From Cytidiella melzeri (Eukaryota > Basidiomycota > Agaricomycetes > Polyporales > Irpicaceae), in the NCBI GenBank assembly GCA_022592445.1, contig JABYQR010000007.1, forward strand, positions 248,001 to 312,000: 64,000 bases of DNA. The letters are read 5' to 3'. How positions within the stretch are numbered: position 1 is the stretch's first letter; each line of letters starts with the position of its first letter. The notes below the pieces were generated by a model that worked only from the letters and a program-made list of their open reading frames with translations, ran no database searches and was not told the DNA's origin. The position numbers were made by a program, and so were the translations under genes. Positions 22,971 through 34,038 of the stretch are shown here, one piece after another.

Positions 22971-25900
22971 ATGGCCGCTGTTCTCGCCAATGGCAACTCT
23001 GTTCATGCGCTTGACGAATACTCTCAACCCACCTCGACTGCCTCCTCCCCAGCTTCCCCCTCCGCAAGCTTCATGATACAGCAGTCTCAGGCGATCCTAC
23101 CGACCTTTCATCTCAGCGGAGGCCATCTCGTTGACGGCTCTGCACCAACTACACCGATTAACACTCTCGACCCGCCTTTAGGAATGTCATTCCCAGAGTA
23201 CCTTCGCACTTGGAACGACAGTCATGTTGCATCGTGGTTAGCGAATCTCAAGTGTCCCCATCAAGCGCAGCTCTTCAAGGAGAACGATATCCGTGGCGAT
23301 GTTCTGCTAGAGCTGGACCAGACGACTTTGAAGGAGATGGGTATGTTCAGCGTCGGGGATAGGATACGGGTGGTAGCAGGAGTGAAGGTATTGCGCCAGA
23401 AATGCTCTGCTTACGCTGCGGCCACACAAAATATCAGTCGAAATGGCGAACACAGTCGAACATCGAGCCAGAGCAGCGAGAATGGCTCGTTCTCATCTCC
23501 AGCTGCTCGCGCCGGCGCTCGAAGGTTGGACAACGGTCGCCCTGCCCCGTTGCACCTCACGCCCGGCCTAGGAACCGACGGACTTCCGCGCCTTGTCCGT
23601 GATGGTCAGGACTCGGCGCGGAGCGTGCATCCTCCAGCGCAAGTATCACAACCCCCTGCGATTCGCCCGCTGCCACAGCCAATGGTGCATACTAGCTCTA
23701 GTGGCCGAGGTAATCTACCGCCGTTACCGCCTGCTCCTCGCAACCAACCTCCTCTTCCACCACAAAACTCCCGTATTAATAATTCCCGCACGCTTCTCCC
23801 TTCGACAACAACATTGTCCGGTCGCCGTACACCGACATTACCTGAACCGCCCGCCTTCAACACTAGCCAGCCGCTGCCACCAGCGCCGAATGCTAACCTT
23901 CTAACGCCTAGCCAGACTCCGGGTAGCGCACGCCAATTGCGCTCACCGTCACCTCTTTTCAACTCTCAGCTCCCTACCCGCAATTTCAATCGGCCACCGG
24001 CCGAGCATCAGAGGACGTCGTCCAGCTCCGGTCTAGTCGGGAGCGCACAGAGACTTCCGGCTCGTACTGCCTCAAGCACTGGACATCCTTATGCACTTCA
24101 GTCCAGCGTATCGCAACAGACAGCGCTATCGCCCATCTCGGAATCATTTGCCTCATCACGTTCCAACAATGCCACGGGAACGCCATCTCCGCCTACCTCG
24201 ATCGCTCACCTACAGCGTACGGGAGGTGGATCATTTGGCCGCCCGGGTACTCCCTCTCAAACGCCCTCTCTAGACGACATCAACAGGAAGGTCATCAAAT
24301 TTTCGCTTCCCGATGGCGGGAAGTCGTCCAAGATCTCTGTTACGGACTGCGTCAGCGGTGCGGAGATTCTCATGAGGGCTTTGAAGAAGCTTCGCAGTGT
24401 AGATGATGGTCCGTCACGTATTCCTTTGGTTGAGACCGTGAATGGGGCGCTCAGCGTCGACGGTTACGGAGTGTTTACGGATTGGAGCGCGGAGAGCTCG
24501 CAGAGTAAGTCTGAAGTAAAACATCTGGGAGGGCTTGGGTCTGACATGTCTTGTTCCAGGGGGTCCGTTGACCGACGCACAGTTGCTGTCGATATGCCAT
24601 GGACCTCCAGATGAGCCTGCAAGGGAACATGGCTTGACCCTGCGACACCTCGACAGGAATAAACGATCAAGTCCAGATCCAGCCAGCCCATACTCAACAG
24701 TCTTCCCCCGAGCATCAGGCAGCACTGAGACACTGAGCGATACTCTGCAGCCTTCCCAGGACTACGCTGCGCCCCAGCCTGGCAGCAAAGCATATAAGCG
24801 TGCCAGCTCCCTGTCCATCCTCAGCGTCCTCGGCGTACCGATTCCTGACCCCCCACTAGCGTCCGCTGAGTCCGTCAACACAGATGAAAGCCATAAGAAA
24901 GGCAAGCTACGGAACTTCTTTGGGCAGCGTCCTCCGAGCGAGCTCATTACCAACAACCTGGCGGAGTATTTCCCATACACTGAGAAGAAGGTCCTTGAGC
25001 GCACGAGGAGGCAGAGTACATGGCGAGCATCAAATGCTCCTAACAGACGCGACAGCATAATCTCTTGGAATCCATCCGTACGCAACCAATCGCGGTTCAG
25101 CGTGAGCACTCAAGGTTCAGGGCTTGGAAGCTCTGGTTTCGGAGGTTCAGCAAGGAACTCGGTCGCCTCGCACATGTCATATTCATCCAGGCACTCCCCC
25201 CCTTTACCTCCCATGCCTACGGACAATTCGTCAGAGCCGCCCAGAGTTTCGATATCGTCAGACGACGGAGAGCCAGTCGATTCCTCACAGGAGACGGCAG
25301 CTCAAAGACGGGCATCGAATCGCGTGTCTCGACTGCATCTTCTCCCTCCAGTCGCGATCTCGTCAGAGTCGTTGTCAGAGTCGATGAACTTGAGTCCCGC
25401 GAGCTCGAGGTCTGGGTCGAGCATGTCCGTGTCAAATCCTGTGTCAAAGCGGATGAGTCTCATTACCGAGCTTAAGAGCAAACGCGATACTTCTGATACA
25501 GCGAGCATGCTCACCGTGGACGAGATTACGGCTGAGGTGGAGCTCCGGAGGAATAGTATAGAGACGAAGGAGTCTGACGAATCGGATTGGACGGCAGTCG
25601 ATGCTGACACTCAGAGTATCAAGGCTTTGACTGAAGAGGAGGATGAACAGGATGATCTAGAGGACGAGGAGGAGGAGGACGAGGATGATCTCACTGAAGG
25701 TATTGATACGGACGAAGACGACGAGCCGAAAGCGTACATGTCGCATGGAGGTATTATGCTCGCTTTATCGCTCGAATTGACAATTTGCTGACAAGGATCT
25801 GCATTTTACAGAAAAAACGATCAAGTGGATAAAGGGGGCTCTTATCGGCGCAGGCTCCTTTGGTAAAGTCTACCTCGGGATGGACGCTGCGACGGGTCTC

Positions 25901-26810
25901 TTGATGGCGGTCAAACAAGTCGAGCTGCCTACAGGATCTGCACCAAATGAGGAGCGTAAAAAAACAATGTTGAGTGCGCTTGAGCGCGAGATCGAGTTGC
26001 TCAAGGACTTGCACCATGAGAACATTGTGCAATACCACTGTAAGTCTTCTCTGGACATTTTGGTGTGTGCCGAAAATAACTTGGAGCTGCATAGCTTCAT
26101 GTATCGATGGTGACCATCTCAATATTTTCCTGGAATATGTCCCGGGAGGTTCGGTGACATCCCTGTTGCGTAGCTACGGTGCATTTGCGGAGCCCTTGGT
26201 CCGCAACTGGGTGCGACAGATCCTCCAGGGCTTGGACTACCTACACGAGCGAGACATCATACATCGGGATATCAAAGGTGCGAACATGCTTGTCGACAAC
26301 AAGGGTGGTATCAAGATATCAGACTTTGGCATCTCCAAGAAAGTTGAGGACAGTAGGTATTTCAACATGCTTGGGCAGGGGAAGTCTGCTAAAGCTCGCG
26401 TCGCAGATTTGCTCCCGGGTCATCGTGCACATCGACCGTCGCTCCAGGGCTCTGTCTTCTGGATGGCACCTGAGGTCGTCAAGCAGACGGCGTACACGAG
26501 GAAAGCTGACATCTGGAGTGTGGGTTGCCTCGTTGTGGAGATGCTTACTGGCGAGCATCCGTATCCACAGTTGTCACAGATGCAAGCTATCTTCAAGGTA
26601 AGATATATTGCGTTGCCAATCTGTACTTGTTGTTGACGCGTTTGGACATGACAGATTGGCATGAGTGCGAAGCCTGCTATTCCGGCGGACATCTCGGCCG
26701 ATGCTGAGAACTTCCTGCAGCTCACGTTTGAACTCGACCACAACGCTCGGCCATCCGCTGCTGAGCTTCTCAAGCATCCTTGGATCGTCAGTCAGGTTCC
26801 CCTGGCCTAA
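22971..26810 (+). CDS. STE11: STE11-type MAP kinase kinase kinase
   Basis: Proposed CDS join(22971..24504, 24560..25750, 25812..26039, 26095..26352, 26407..26597, 26655..26810), 1185 residues, all phases consistent. Residues ~75-145 form a SAM domain ([33 protein letters not shown]). A Pro/Ser-rich linker is followed by a Ras-association-like segment ([18 protein letters not shown]). A second disordered acidic linker leads to the C-terminal kinase: [74 protein letters not shown] plus RA plus kinase is the fungal Ste11/Byr2 layout (pheromone, mating and stress MAPK cascades), as opposed to Bck1. The intron 26353-26406 is 54 nt and stop-free, in the activation segment. Confidence 0.93.
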
Positions 26811-27135
26811 TAGTAGACACCGGCCGTCATTCGTACCTACGGTTAATTTAATTGTCCCTTACTGTTCTGTTTTCCACTTCGGTATCATTGCAATTGAGGC
26901 TTGTACCATAACATTCATTTTTGTACCATCTTCACAATGCTCTCCTCTTACAATACATGTTGAATTCTCTGTTTGTTTTCATGGACATTTTTCTGAGTTT
27001 ACCGCATGCTCTTGGCTTTCGATAGTACCGTTTAGATCGCTTTGCGTCGCAAATACATATATAGCACACTGCAAGTCAACATCGATAAAAGAGAAGAAAC
27101 ATAGAAAAAAAGTTGAACATCGTCCTCGGGCATTT
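26811..27135. other. Convergent intergenic region STE11/TRM1
   Basis: 325 bp of AT-rich sequence between two 3' ends. It presumably holds both 3' UTRs, and no gene was seen. Confidence 0.5.
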
Positions 27136-29535
27136 TCACTCTTCTTCCGCATCCGCCTGTCTCCTCTTTCGCTTCTTGGAAGCACCAGAACCAGTAGCTT
27201 TAGTAGCCGGACCCCAGTTCGGCGTAGGGTTTTGCTGGTAACGGACAAGTTTGAATTTAGCCGATTGTGTGATGGAGTCTGGATGGTGTTTGAAATTGGC
27301 TTCGAATTTGGGTTCTTTGGCCAGGAGGACCTGCGCTGGAGAGGCTTCACTGATTTTTTCCATCTTAACCGGGTTCGTCTTGATCCAAGAGCGGAAGATG
27401 TCGTGGATGACGTCTCGCCCTGCTGGGGTCTTCAGAGAGCCAGGGCATGCATGCGAGCGGGATACCATGTGCCCCGCGTGTAACAGAGCGTTGCTAGTGG
27501 TCGTAGAATGTTGTCAATGAATGAATTAATCTACCGGGTGAGACGCATATATCGTCAACTCACGTTATCTGGGGAAGCGAGGGACAAACACAATGGAAGA
27601 AACTGGCTACTTTTGACGGTGTAAAGTAAAACGCCGTATCCAGTTCCTTACGGGAGCACTGTGAGTAGACCACAAAATGATTGAAATCTCCACCATACCT
27701 CTTTTGCCACCGTCAACATACCCTTCATCCTTGGCGCCGTGCCATACTTGCCCTCATGATGCTCAACATGCCCAAGCACTTTTGAAACAAAATCCTTCTC
27801 ATGTATTGGCCCATTCCACATCGGTCCTGCTACCTGTGCGAATCTTCGATATCAGTAAGCGGGGAACTCGTTCATGAGGACTGACGTGAAGCACGGAGTT
27901 GCACTCGACACATCGATCCGCAACCGGTGGGCCTGAATGGACTTTGAAGTTGTGAATCGTCAAGCCATTACCTTCGTGTGTCGTTGTGACAGTTTTTCCG
28001 AGTGGCTGTTCGTAGAAAGATTGACAATGCGAGCATACATAGTATGTCGAGGTTTTACTACGAAGTGAACAACGTCAATTTTGTGAGAAAAAACCAGAAC
28101 CAGGGACGCTTGCTTTACCTGGCGAGTCGCTTGACTTCTATAGGGGATGTTGATACACGGATGAACAAACGCACGTAGAAATCAATTGAAAGCGACAGAA
28201 GGGGTTGTATGTATCTGCCATATCGCGCAGCAGAGGTTGAAATGGTATGCAGAACGAGACGCAAAGCCTGAAAACAGTCAAAAAAAATCACACCGTACAA
28301 CGCAAATCAAAGCTCACCGATTCGTGACAATATTCCGTCTTGACGGAGACACCACCATAGTTCGAAAAGCTGTGAAGTATGCGTCTAGGAAACGCCGGAT
28401 ACGCTGATAAGTATGACTCACCATTTTTCTGAGTAGTTCGTAGAGGCAAGGACAGCTAAGTCTGTGCATGTAACGCATAGTAATCCTAGCCAGCGAGTTG
28501 ATTCAATAACGACAACTCGGAAACTTTTTTGGACTAACCGCCATCTGTGACGCATTGAACGGCCGCATCAATAAACGGAGCAGCAGTGCCATAAGGGTCC
28601 AAATCGACCACGTCAACGCGTGCTCCTGGAGCTCGATGATTGTACATCAGCGCGCTACCAAATAACATGAGTCCTTCAGAGAACGGGCATGAGCAAGATC
28701 ACTCAGCGCACCAAGCATCTCCTTCGTTGACTCTGACTTTTCCTTGACTACCGGCTCCTTTCCTGATTGTATGAGCGACGTTCGCTTCCTCGCCCTCTGA
28801 AGACTTTTCAGCTCCAAGACCGTTGATTTCGACGTTGCGGCGCATGGCCTGTGCAGCGGTAGGGGATAGGTCATTGGCGATCACATATCTAGGATCAACA
28901 AAAACTCAAAATCAACCAATGCAGACAGAGAGATACAACACGTACTTGACTAAAGGGATCTCCTTTGCGTAACGAATAGATCGAAGACCTGTGGCAGACA
29001 GCGCCTCCAGAATAATGAATTTGTGCTCCCTAGACTTTTGACATTCGTGGTGAGTGCCTGCGCATTGTATCAGCTGAACAGACTCCAAATCGTACCTCTA
29101 CCTTTACCGCAGTCTCCTCCAGCAATAGGGACTGGTCTACCGACATGGATCCTGTGTCTTCGGTAGGTGAAGTCGAGGGTTCGGTCTGCGCGTTCTGCGA
29201 CGCATCCTGTTCTATTTCAACAGCTGCCAGAGCTGGTGAATTCAGCAAAAGGTGACAATTCATAAGCGTACGCGAACGTACGCACTGCGTTGTTTCTTGG
29301 CCTTTCCGATCTGTTCACCCTTCTTGGCTCTCTTCTCCTGCGTGACCTGCCTTTTCTTCTGCTTCGCCTGGTTCATCAGGTCTCCCCATGTCGTGATACA
29401 CGCCACGCTCAAATCCCGGTTGAACTCCTGCACGGGATTCAGAAATGCGCCGTTGTCGTTGGGGAGAAGGATGTGAGCTGTGTTTTCTGAGTGCAACGTG
29501 AAGCCATCTGGAACGGTCACTTCTAGTAGCGACAT
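27136..29535 (-). CDS. TRM1: tRNA (guanine26-N2)-dimethyltransferase TRM1
   Basis: A multi-exon gene. Recognisable segments in order: [69 protein letters not shown] (the DLDPYG catalytic signature), [33 protein letters not shown], a Zn-binding-like CSHCQSFYE and [15 protein letters not shown] pair, then a C-terminal [20 protein letters not shown]. It ends in a Lys/Arg-rich, NLS-like [14 protein letters not shown]. The enzyme dimethylates G26 of nuclear- and mitochondrial-encoded tRNAs. Start ATG at 29533-29535 gives [12 protein letters not shown]. The frame stays open upstream with an arginine-rich stretch but no ATG (see findings). Confidence 0.93.
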
Positions 29536-30192
29536 TTCGCGAGTGATGCTGTGCCTCCAACGAGATCTAACGCAATGGGGATATCTTGGGCGCAAGGCCT
29601 GGCGGACGTTGAGGGTAATTCGGACTGACAGTATGTGCAACGTCTGCGAGTCAACACAACTTGGCTAAAGTCATGGCAAGCTGTAGCAGAGGAGCGAAAT
29701 AAATTTAGGCGCTGTATTTTGATCCGTCTCCAAGCTTTGTGGCGTTTCACGTGCATCAATCCTTGAGTCACACTGGCCAGTAGATTCAGACTGCCGAAAC
29801 ACATTAAAAGACATTCGTGTTTCATCGCATACTTGGCTATCCTGCAGGTGGTAAAACGTCATTTATCGCTGTTTATTCGAGGTCACAAAACAATATCGTG
29901 AGTCTTCGCATCACATTACCATTGTCACGAATCCTCGTTCACTGCTGTGCCACACCTTGAAAACGTGCAGTTTCTGAAACCAAAAAGAAAAGAAAACATG
30001 AACCTCATAGGCAGGCTTGGCAGGCATCCGTACCCGTGCGTTGTGCCTATTTTCGAAATCCTCCACCTTGAAAAAAAAAGTCTTGGGATTCCCGAGACTG
30101 TTGAGAGCGACACTGCCGCCACTGGCACTTCGTTGTCATGATCAACGACGTGCACAGCCTCGCCGTCCGAGACAGGCGCTTGCTGTGTGCTG
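29536..30192. other. Intergenic region between TRM1 and the first secreted-protein gene
   Basis: Divergent promoter space. Its right part (from about 30120) resembles the sequence upstream of the second secreted-protein gene (about 31640-31720), so it belongs to the duplicated unit. No separate gene was recognised. Confidence 0.5.
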
Positions 30193-30200
30193 TATAAATA
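30193..30200 (+). promoter_or_regulatory. TATA box of secreted-protein gene A
   Basis: TATAAATA preceded by GTGCTG and followed by CAAGCGACTC. The same block occurs at 31716-31739 upstream of the paralogue. It lies 189 bp upstream of the ATG, consistent with a leader of about 150 nt. Confidence 0.65.
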
Positions 30201-30278
30201 CAAGCGACTCACGCGCCCCTATACAGCAAGTTTCTACTCCTACTTTCCTTTCTCCTTCTATCTAATTTCTTAGCCCAA

Positions 30279-30360
30279 GCGGCACCCACTTCGCGCACAG
30301 GCGGCGCCCATTCTTTGCACAGGCTGCAACCACTTCACGCACAGGCGGCGCCCACTTCAC
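30279..30360 (+). repeat. 22-bp tandem repeat in the 5' leader of gene A
   Basis: Units at 30279-30300, 30301-30322, 30323-30344 and a partial at 30345-30360, with consensus GCGGCGCCCACTTCRCGCACAG. The paralogous leader has a single diverged unit (near 31812-31828). The TATA-to-ATG distance is 189 bp here and 124 bp there, a difference of 65 bp, close to three extra units. Confidence 0.85.
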
Positions 30361-30381
30361 TCGTTCTAACGACAGTATATT

Positions 30382-31261
30382 ATGATCTTCTCACTCTGTA
30401 TCGTCGCCATGGCTTTGGCCGCAACAGGTTTTCCATTACAGGCTCGTCGCCACTCAACTGTGTGCCAGCCTTATCAAATGGGTAAGTCCCCAGGCTTCAG
30501 TTTCCAGCTAACCCAACATCAATAAACCGCTGCGGCTCAGAGAACGACGCGAGCAACGCCCAGGGCCCCGACAGCCCGCCGTTTTTCCAGTCCACTTCGC
30601 GTCTTTGGGCATGTCGGGGTCATGGTCGCTCTCCCGCCACCTGCGTCACTCTTGCTTAGTGCGCACTCTGTCATCGCGATCTATGTTGCTGGGATAGCTG
30701 TTAACAGTGGAACCGTTCTTTCACTTACTGTATTCTCTGTCAACAGCTGTTGGTAGTTCATATGTGAGTATTGTATCTTGGCACTCTCCATTGTCACCAT
30801 TATTGACCCATGTACTTGTGCTGTTGTCACCAATAAGACCCAAGTGGTAAGCTGTTTAGTCTCTGTCATCTGTTGATTGATCACTCACACTGTCTTCGTA
30901 GTTTAGTGGAATCCCCGCATCCGCCGGCACTGTCGATCTACATTCCGGATTCTTAATGAGTAACCACTGCGGCCTTATATCCCAGAATGGCCAGACAAGA
31001 AATAGTCGCCAACTGTGCAACGGTGACTACAATCACGGTGCGGCCATCATATGCGACAGCAACGGCAAGTATGTACCCCAAGCTATCATTGCAGTCCAAA
31101 CTGTGCAGGTCTAACCAATTCTCTTGTCATGCAGCCCTATTGGCGCAATTGACACGGTTGGTGCCAGGTGGACTTGCTCTCCGGAAAATGTCAGTAATGG
31201 TTGCGACGTTGGCGGGTCTGGCGGTGCATTCCGAGTAATGGCCTGCTGCGATCGTGTCTGA
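30382..31261 (+). CDS. Small secreted eight-cysteine protein A (tandem paralogue)
   Basis: Proposed CDS join(30382..30481, 30747..30763, 30838..30846, 30902..31068, 31135..31261), 139 residues. Signal peptide MIFSLCIVAMALAATGFPLQA, then a dibasic RR. The mature part has eight cysteines, the last two adjacent (ACC), and a well-conserved tail ICDSNGNPIGAIDTVGARW ... GGSGGAFRV. Exons 2 and 3 are only 17 and 9 nt. They are supported by the paralogue, which has the same sizes, phases and total length. Intron 1 is 265 nt against 75 nt in the paralogue. I do not recognise the family. It is not a hydrophobin, since the C-CC-C-C-CC-C order is absent. Likely extracellular; function unknown. Confidence 0.8.
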
Positions 31262-31721
31262 AATTCAAGGTAAGGATCTATTCCGCTGAGAAATCCGAGA
31301 CAGCATGACTCACAGAGCATATACTTTCCTCCAGGTTTGATATGTAGTTAATTGGTTGACCTGGTGAAACGGGTCCTTTGCAGCTCCTAGAGTTGTGTCG
31401 CCTTCCATGGTGGATCGACAATTCTCGATGTATCTGATGCCTTCCTTGTGTGCGCCCTCAGAGTGAGTTCTTGGCATGCATGCGTTATAGCACAGCATCC
31501 CTATGCCCATGCCAATGCTCAATCTTTTCATCAGACTCGATCCAAAAGACGGATCATAGAAGATGCGCTATTCCGCTCGAAACTTGAAGTTCATAGGCTA
31601 TAAACAGCACGGCACATATAGCAACACTACTGCAGCCGCTGGCACATCGTGCGCGCACCTTGATGTCATGATCAACAACCTGCACGGCCTCGGCATCCTG
31701 ACCGGAGTTTGTTGTGTGCTG

Positions 31722-31728
31722 TATAAAT
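31722..31728 (+). promoter_or_regulatory. TATA box of secreted-protein gene B
   Basis: TATAAAT inside the block GTGTGCTGTATAAATGCAAG, shared with gene A. It lies 124 bp upstream of the ATG. Confidence 0.65.
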
Positions 31729-31845
31729 GCAAGCGACTCACTCCTACCTATGGCACAACATGTTTCTGCCTTCTACTATCCTTTTCTACTTTCCATTCAT
31801 TCTCTTTGCCCAGGAGGCACCCAGTTCACTCTTTTAAATGACAGT

Positions 31846-32540
31846 ATGATCTTCTCAGTCGGCCCCGCCTTTATTGCTGCTATGGCTTTGGCCGCAACAG
31901 TTGTTCCAATACACGCTCGTCGTCGTGTATGCGCCGATTACCAAATGGGTAAGTTCCCAGCCTGCATAAGTTCTGGTGCAATGGGTTCAGAGCTTCCTCG
32001 CTCACCGTGTTCTCTGCCAATAGCCGTTGGTTATGAATTTGTGAGTATCGTATGCTGGCACCGTCCCTCAACACCAGTATTGACCCAGGTGCTGTTGCTG
32101 CTGCCCCCTATCAGGTCCAGATGGTAAGTCGCATATTGTCTGTCATCTGTTGATTAATCAACTTACCGTGTCTTTGTAGTTTACATCGCCCCCTGCATTT
32201 TCTTTCCTCCAATACTCCGGATTCCTGATGAGTAACGACTGCAATATTATAGCCTCGAACGGCTTGACGAACGACAGGCAACAAATGTGCCATGGTGGCT
32301 ACGACCGTGGTGCGTCCGTTATCTGCGACAGCAACGGCAAGTGCGTACCCCAAACTGATATCGCGACATGAAATGTAAAATTCTGACGTATCGATTTTAT
32401 TGCCATGCAGCCCTACCGGTGCCATCGACACGGTCGGTGCCAGGTGGAATTGCTCGCCGGATGGCGTCAGCGGTGGTTGCGACGTTGGTGGGTCTGGCGG
32501 TGCTTTTCGAGTATTGGCCTGCTGCAATCGTGCAAACTGA
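31846..32540 (+). CDS. Small secreted eight-cysteine protein B (tandem paralogue)
   Basis: Proposed CDS join(31846..31948, 32024..32040, 32115..32123, 32180..32340, 32411..32540), 139 residues, the same length as protein A. Signal peptide MIFSVGPAFIAAMALAATV(VPIHA), then a tribasic RRR. Eight cysteines occur in the same order as in A. The C-terminal half is nearly identical: VICDSNGNPTGAIDTVGARW, CDVGGSGGAFRVLACCNR. The middle exon region (TSPPAFSFLQYSGFLMSNDC) has diverged more. Intron positions and phases match A exactly, including the 17 and 9 nt microexons, so the duplication copied the genomic locus and not an mRNA. Both copies are intact. Possible roles are effector, toxin-like or wall protein; nothing in the sequence decides. 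Confidence 0.82.
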
Positions 32541-33579
32541 AGGTGTGGATTCTACTATGCCGTCACGGTCAGTTGTGGTGTTTTCTCGGAGATACGAAGC
32601 AGCATAGCTCACGGCGTGCATCCGTTTTCCCAATTTTGATAGCATATTGGTTGATCTAGTGAACGGGTACTATACGGCTTCTATATCTGTGTCGCCTTTG
32701 TCTCCGGTGGCTTGATAGTATTATGCAATGCCTTGTCTCATCACGAGCTTCGGAACTCTAGCAGATTTGCGCGCCATGAGTTCACCGCCGTGAACTGTTG
32801 TCATGCATGCATTTTGATATAGCATCCCTATGCCAATGTAGATGTGATATATGTTAGTTTACCGCAGTGCGGCACTCCATGGATCCAAGAAACGGATCAT
32901 ACAAGGTGCGATATCTGGCTTGAAACTCGAGCTTGCGGCGAACCTGGACTGTCAAGCCATGGCAGGCCTCAGGCTATTAACAGCACGGATTCCACCGGCA
33001 GCACTTGCTCGAACAAAACACCACAAAAAGGTGCTTTCAGCTGCAGCCAGCAGTGAAATTCACGCTAAACTTTCAAATTTGGCTGGATCTCCAAGATCTC
33101 CACTCGGAAGATTCTCGGTGGAACCCAAAATCACTTCGAAAACGTTTGTGGGTGCTTGCCATGCTCTGTAGTCCGAGCCGTACTCAGAACTCAGACCTAG
33201 AGCTATGCCAGTGCATAAATGCCTCTGAGTCTTGTCGACGAGGAGCGGGCCTACTGAGCATCAACTTGGGATAAGTCTCGGGCTGGCAACCAATGGCGGC
33301 GACTCACGCGATAACTGCGCAACCATCCTTGGGCGTCTATCGCATGGCTTAGTGATCAACTTGGGCTGCTCGTTAGTACTCTCAGGCTCTCACTGTAGTC
33401 GTATAAAGCCCTCTCCGTCTCTTGCTCACGTCCGCCATCTACCTGCGACCGCTGAAATTATTGACTCTCCTTGTATATCGGTGAGCTCGAACGTCGCTTT
33501 CCGGGATGAACACTCGCTCAAGGTCGACTCGCTGCCCTGACTGTGTAGCTTCTGCCTCTGCCCATCAACGACAAGCCAT
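32541..33579. other. Downstream flank with remnant of a third repeat unit; promoter of ATX1
   Basis: About 32865-33000 resembles the region upstream of gene B (about 31535-31625), including the matching pieces GATCCAA-AA-ACGGATCATA and CTAT-AACAGCACGG. This is the start of a third unit whose gene part is missing. The right half holds a possible TATAAA at about 33402 for ATX1. Short ORFs here are not supported. Confidence 0.55.
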
Positions 33580-34038
33580 ATGGTGCGCATCCATCCCTAC
33601 ATTGGGTGAGAGATGTGGCTGACTTGGAGCGTTCGATTGTATAGTCTGAGCACAAGTACAAGTTTGACGTCAAGGTGCGCGGTTTGGTGCAACGCAGACA
33701 AGTCTAGCCATTGACGACAATCGGGTTCTAGATGACATGTGGAGGATGCTCTAGCGCGGTCGAGCGTGTGCTCAAGAAGACTGAAGGTTGGTTCGATATT
33801 TCATTCAGGACGGCTGTCAAGAGCTCAGCATTCGTCGCTACAGGTGTGACAGACTTCACCGTCGACCTCGAGAAGCAAGAGGTCTTGGTGGCTGGGTCGA
33901 TTGAGTACGATGACCTGCTTCAGAAGATCAAGAAGACAGGCAAGGAGGTGCGTTTGCGCTGCATCAGTGACTCGGTCGATGTCAGTTGCTGACAGCCGGT
34001 TGCTTGGCTAGGTTCGCTCTGGAGAGACCCTTGCTTGA
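33580..34038 (+). CDS. ATX1: ATX1-type cytosolic copper metallochaperone
   Basis: Proposed CDS join(33580..33582, 33645..33674, 33732..33786, 33844..33947, 34012..34038), 72 residues, typical for the family. The metal site is MTCGGCSSAV (MxCxxC) and the Lys-rich loop is QKIKKTGKEV; the start is MSEHKYKFDVK. The fold is a small ferredoxin-like HMA domain. It carries Cu(I) to the Ccc2-type P-type ATPase, which loads multicopper ferroxidases. The first coding exon is only the ATG, followed at once by a GT donor; a 62 nt intron with a CTGAC branch site precedes SEHKYK. All phases agree. The ferric reductase gene follows 485 bp downstream on the same strand. Confidence 0.9.

Noticed and set aside
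22971..26810. MAPKKK as BCK1 (cell-wall integrity) because of its glucan synthase neighbour
   Set aside because: The SAM plus Ras-association layout before the kinase fits Ste11/Byr2, not Bck1.
30382..32540. Secreted cysteine-rich pair as hydrophobins
   Set aside because: Cysteine order lacks the C-CC-C-C-CC-C pattern, and the only CC is at the C-terminus.
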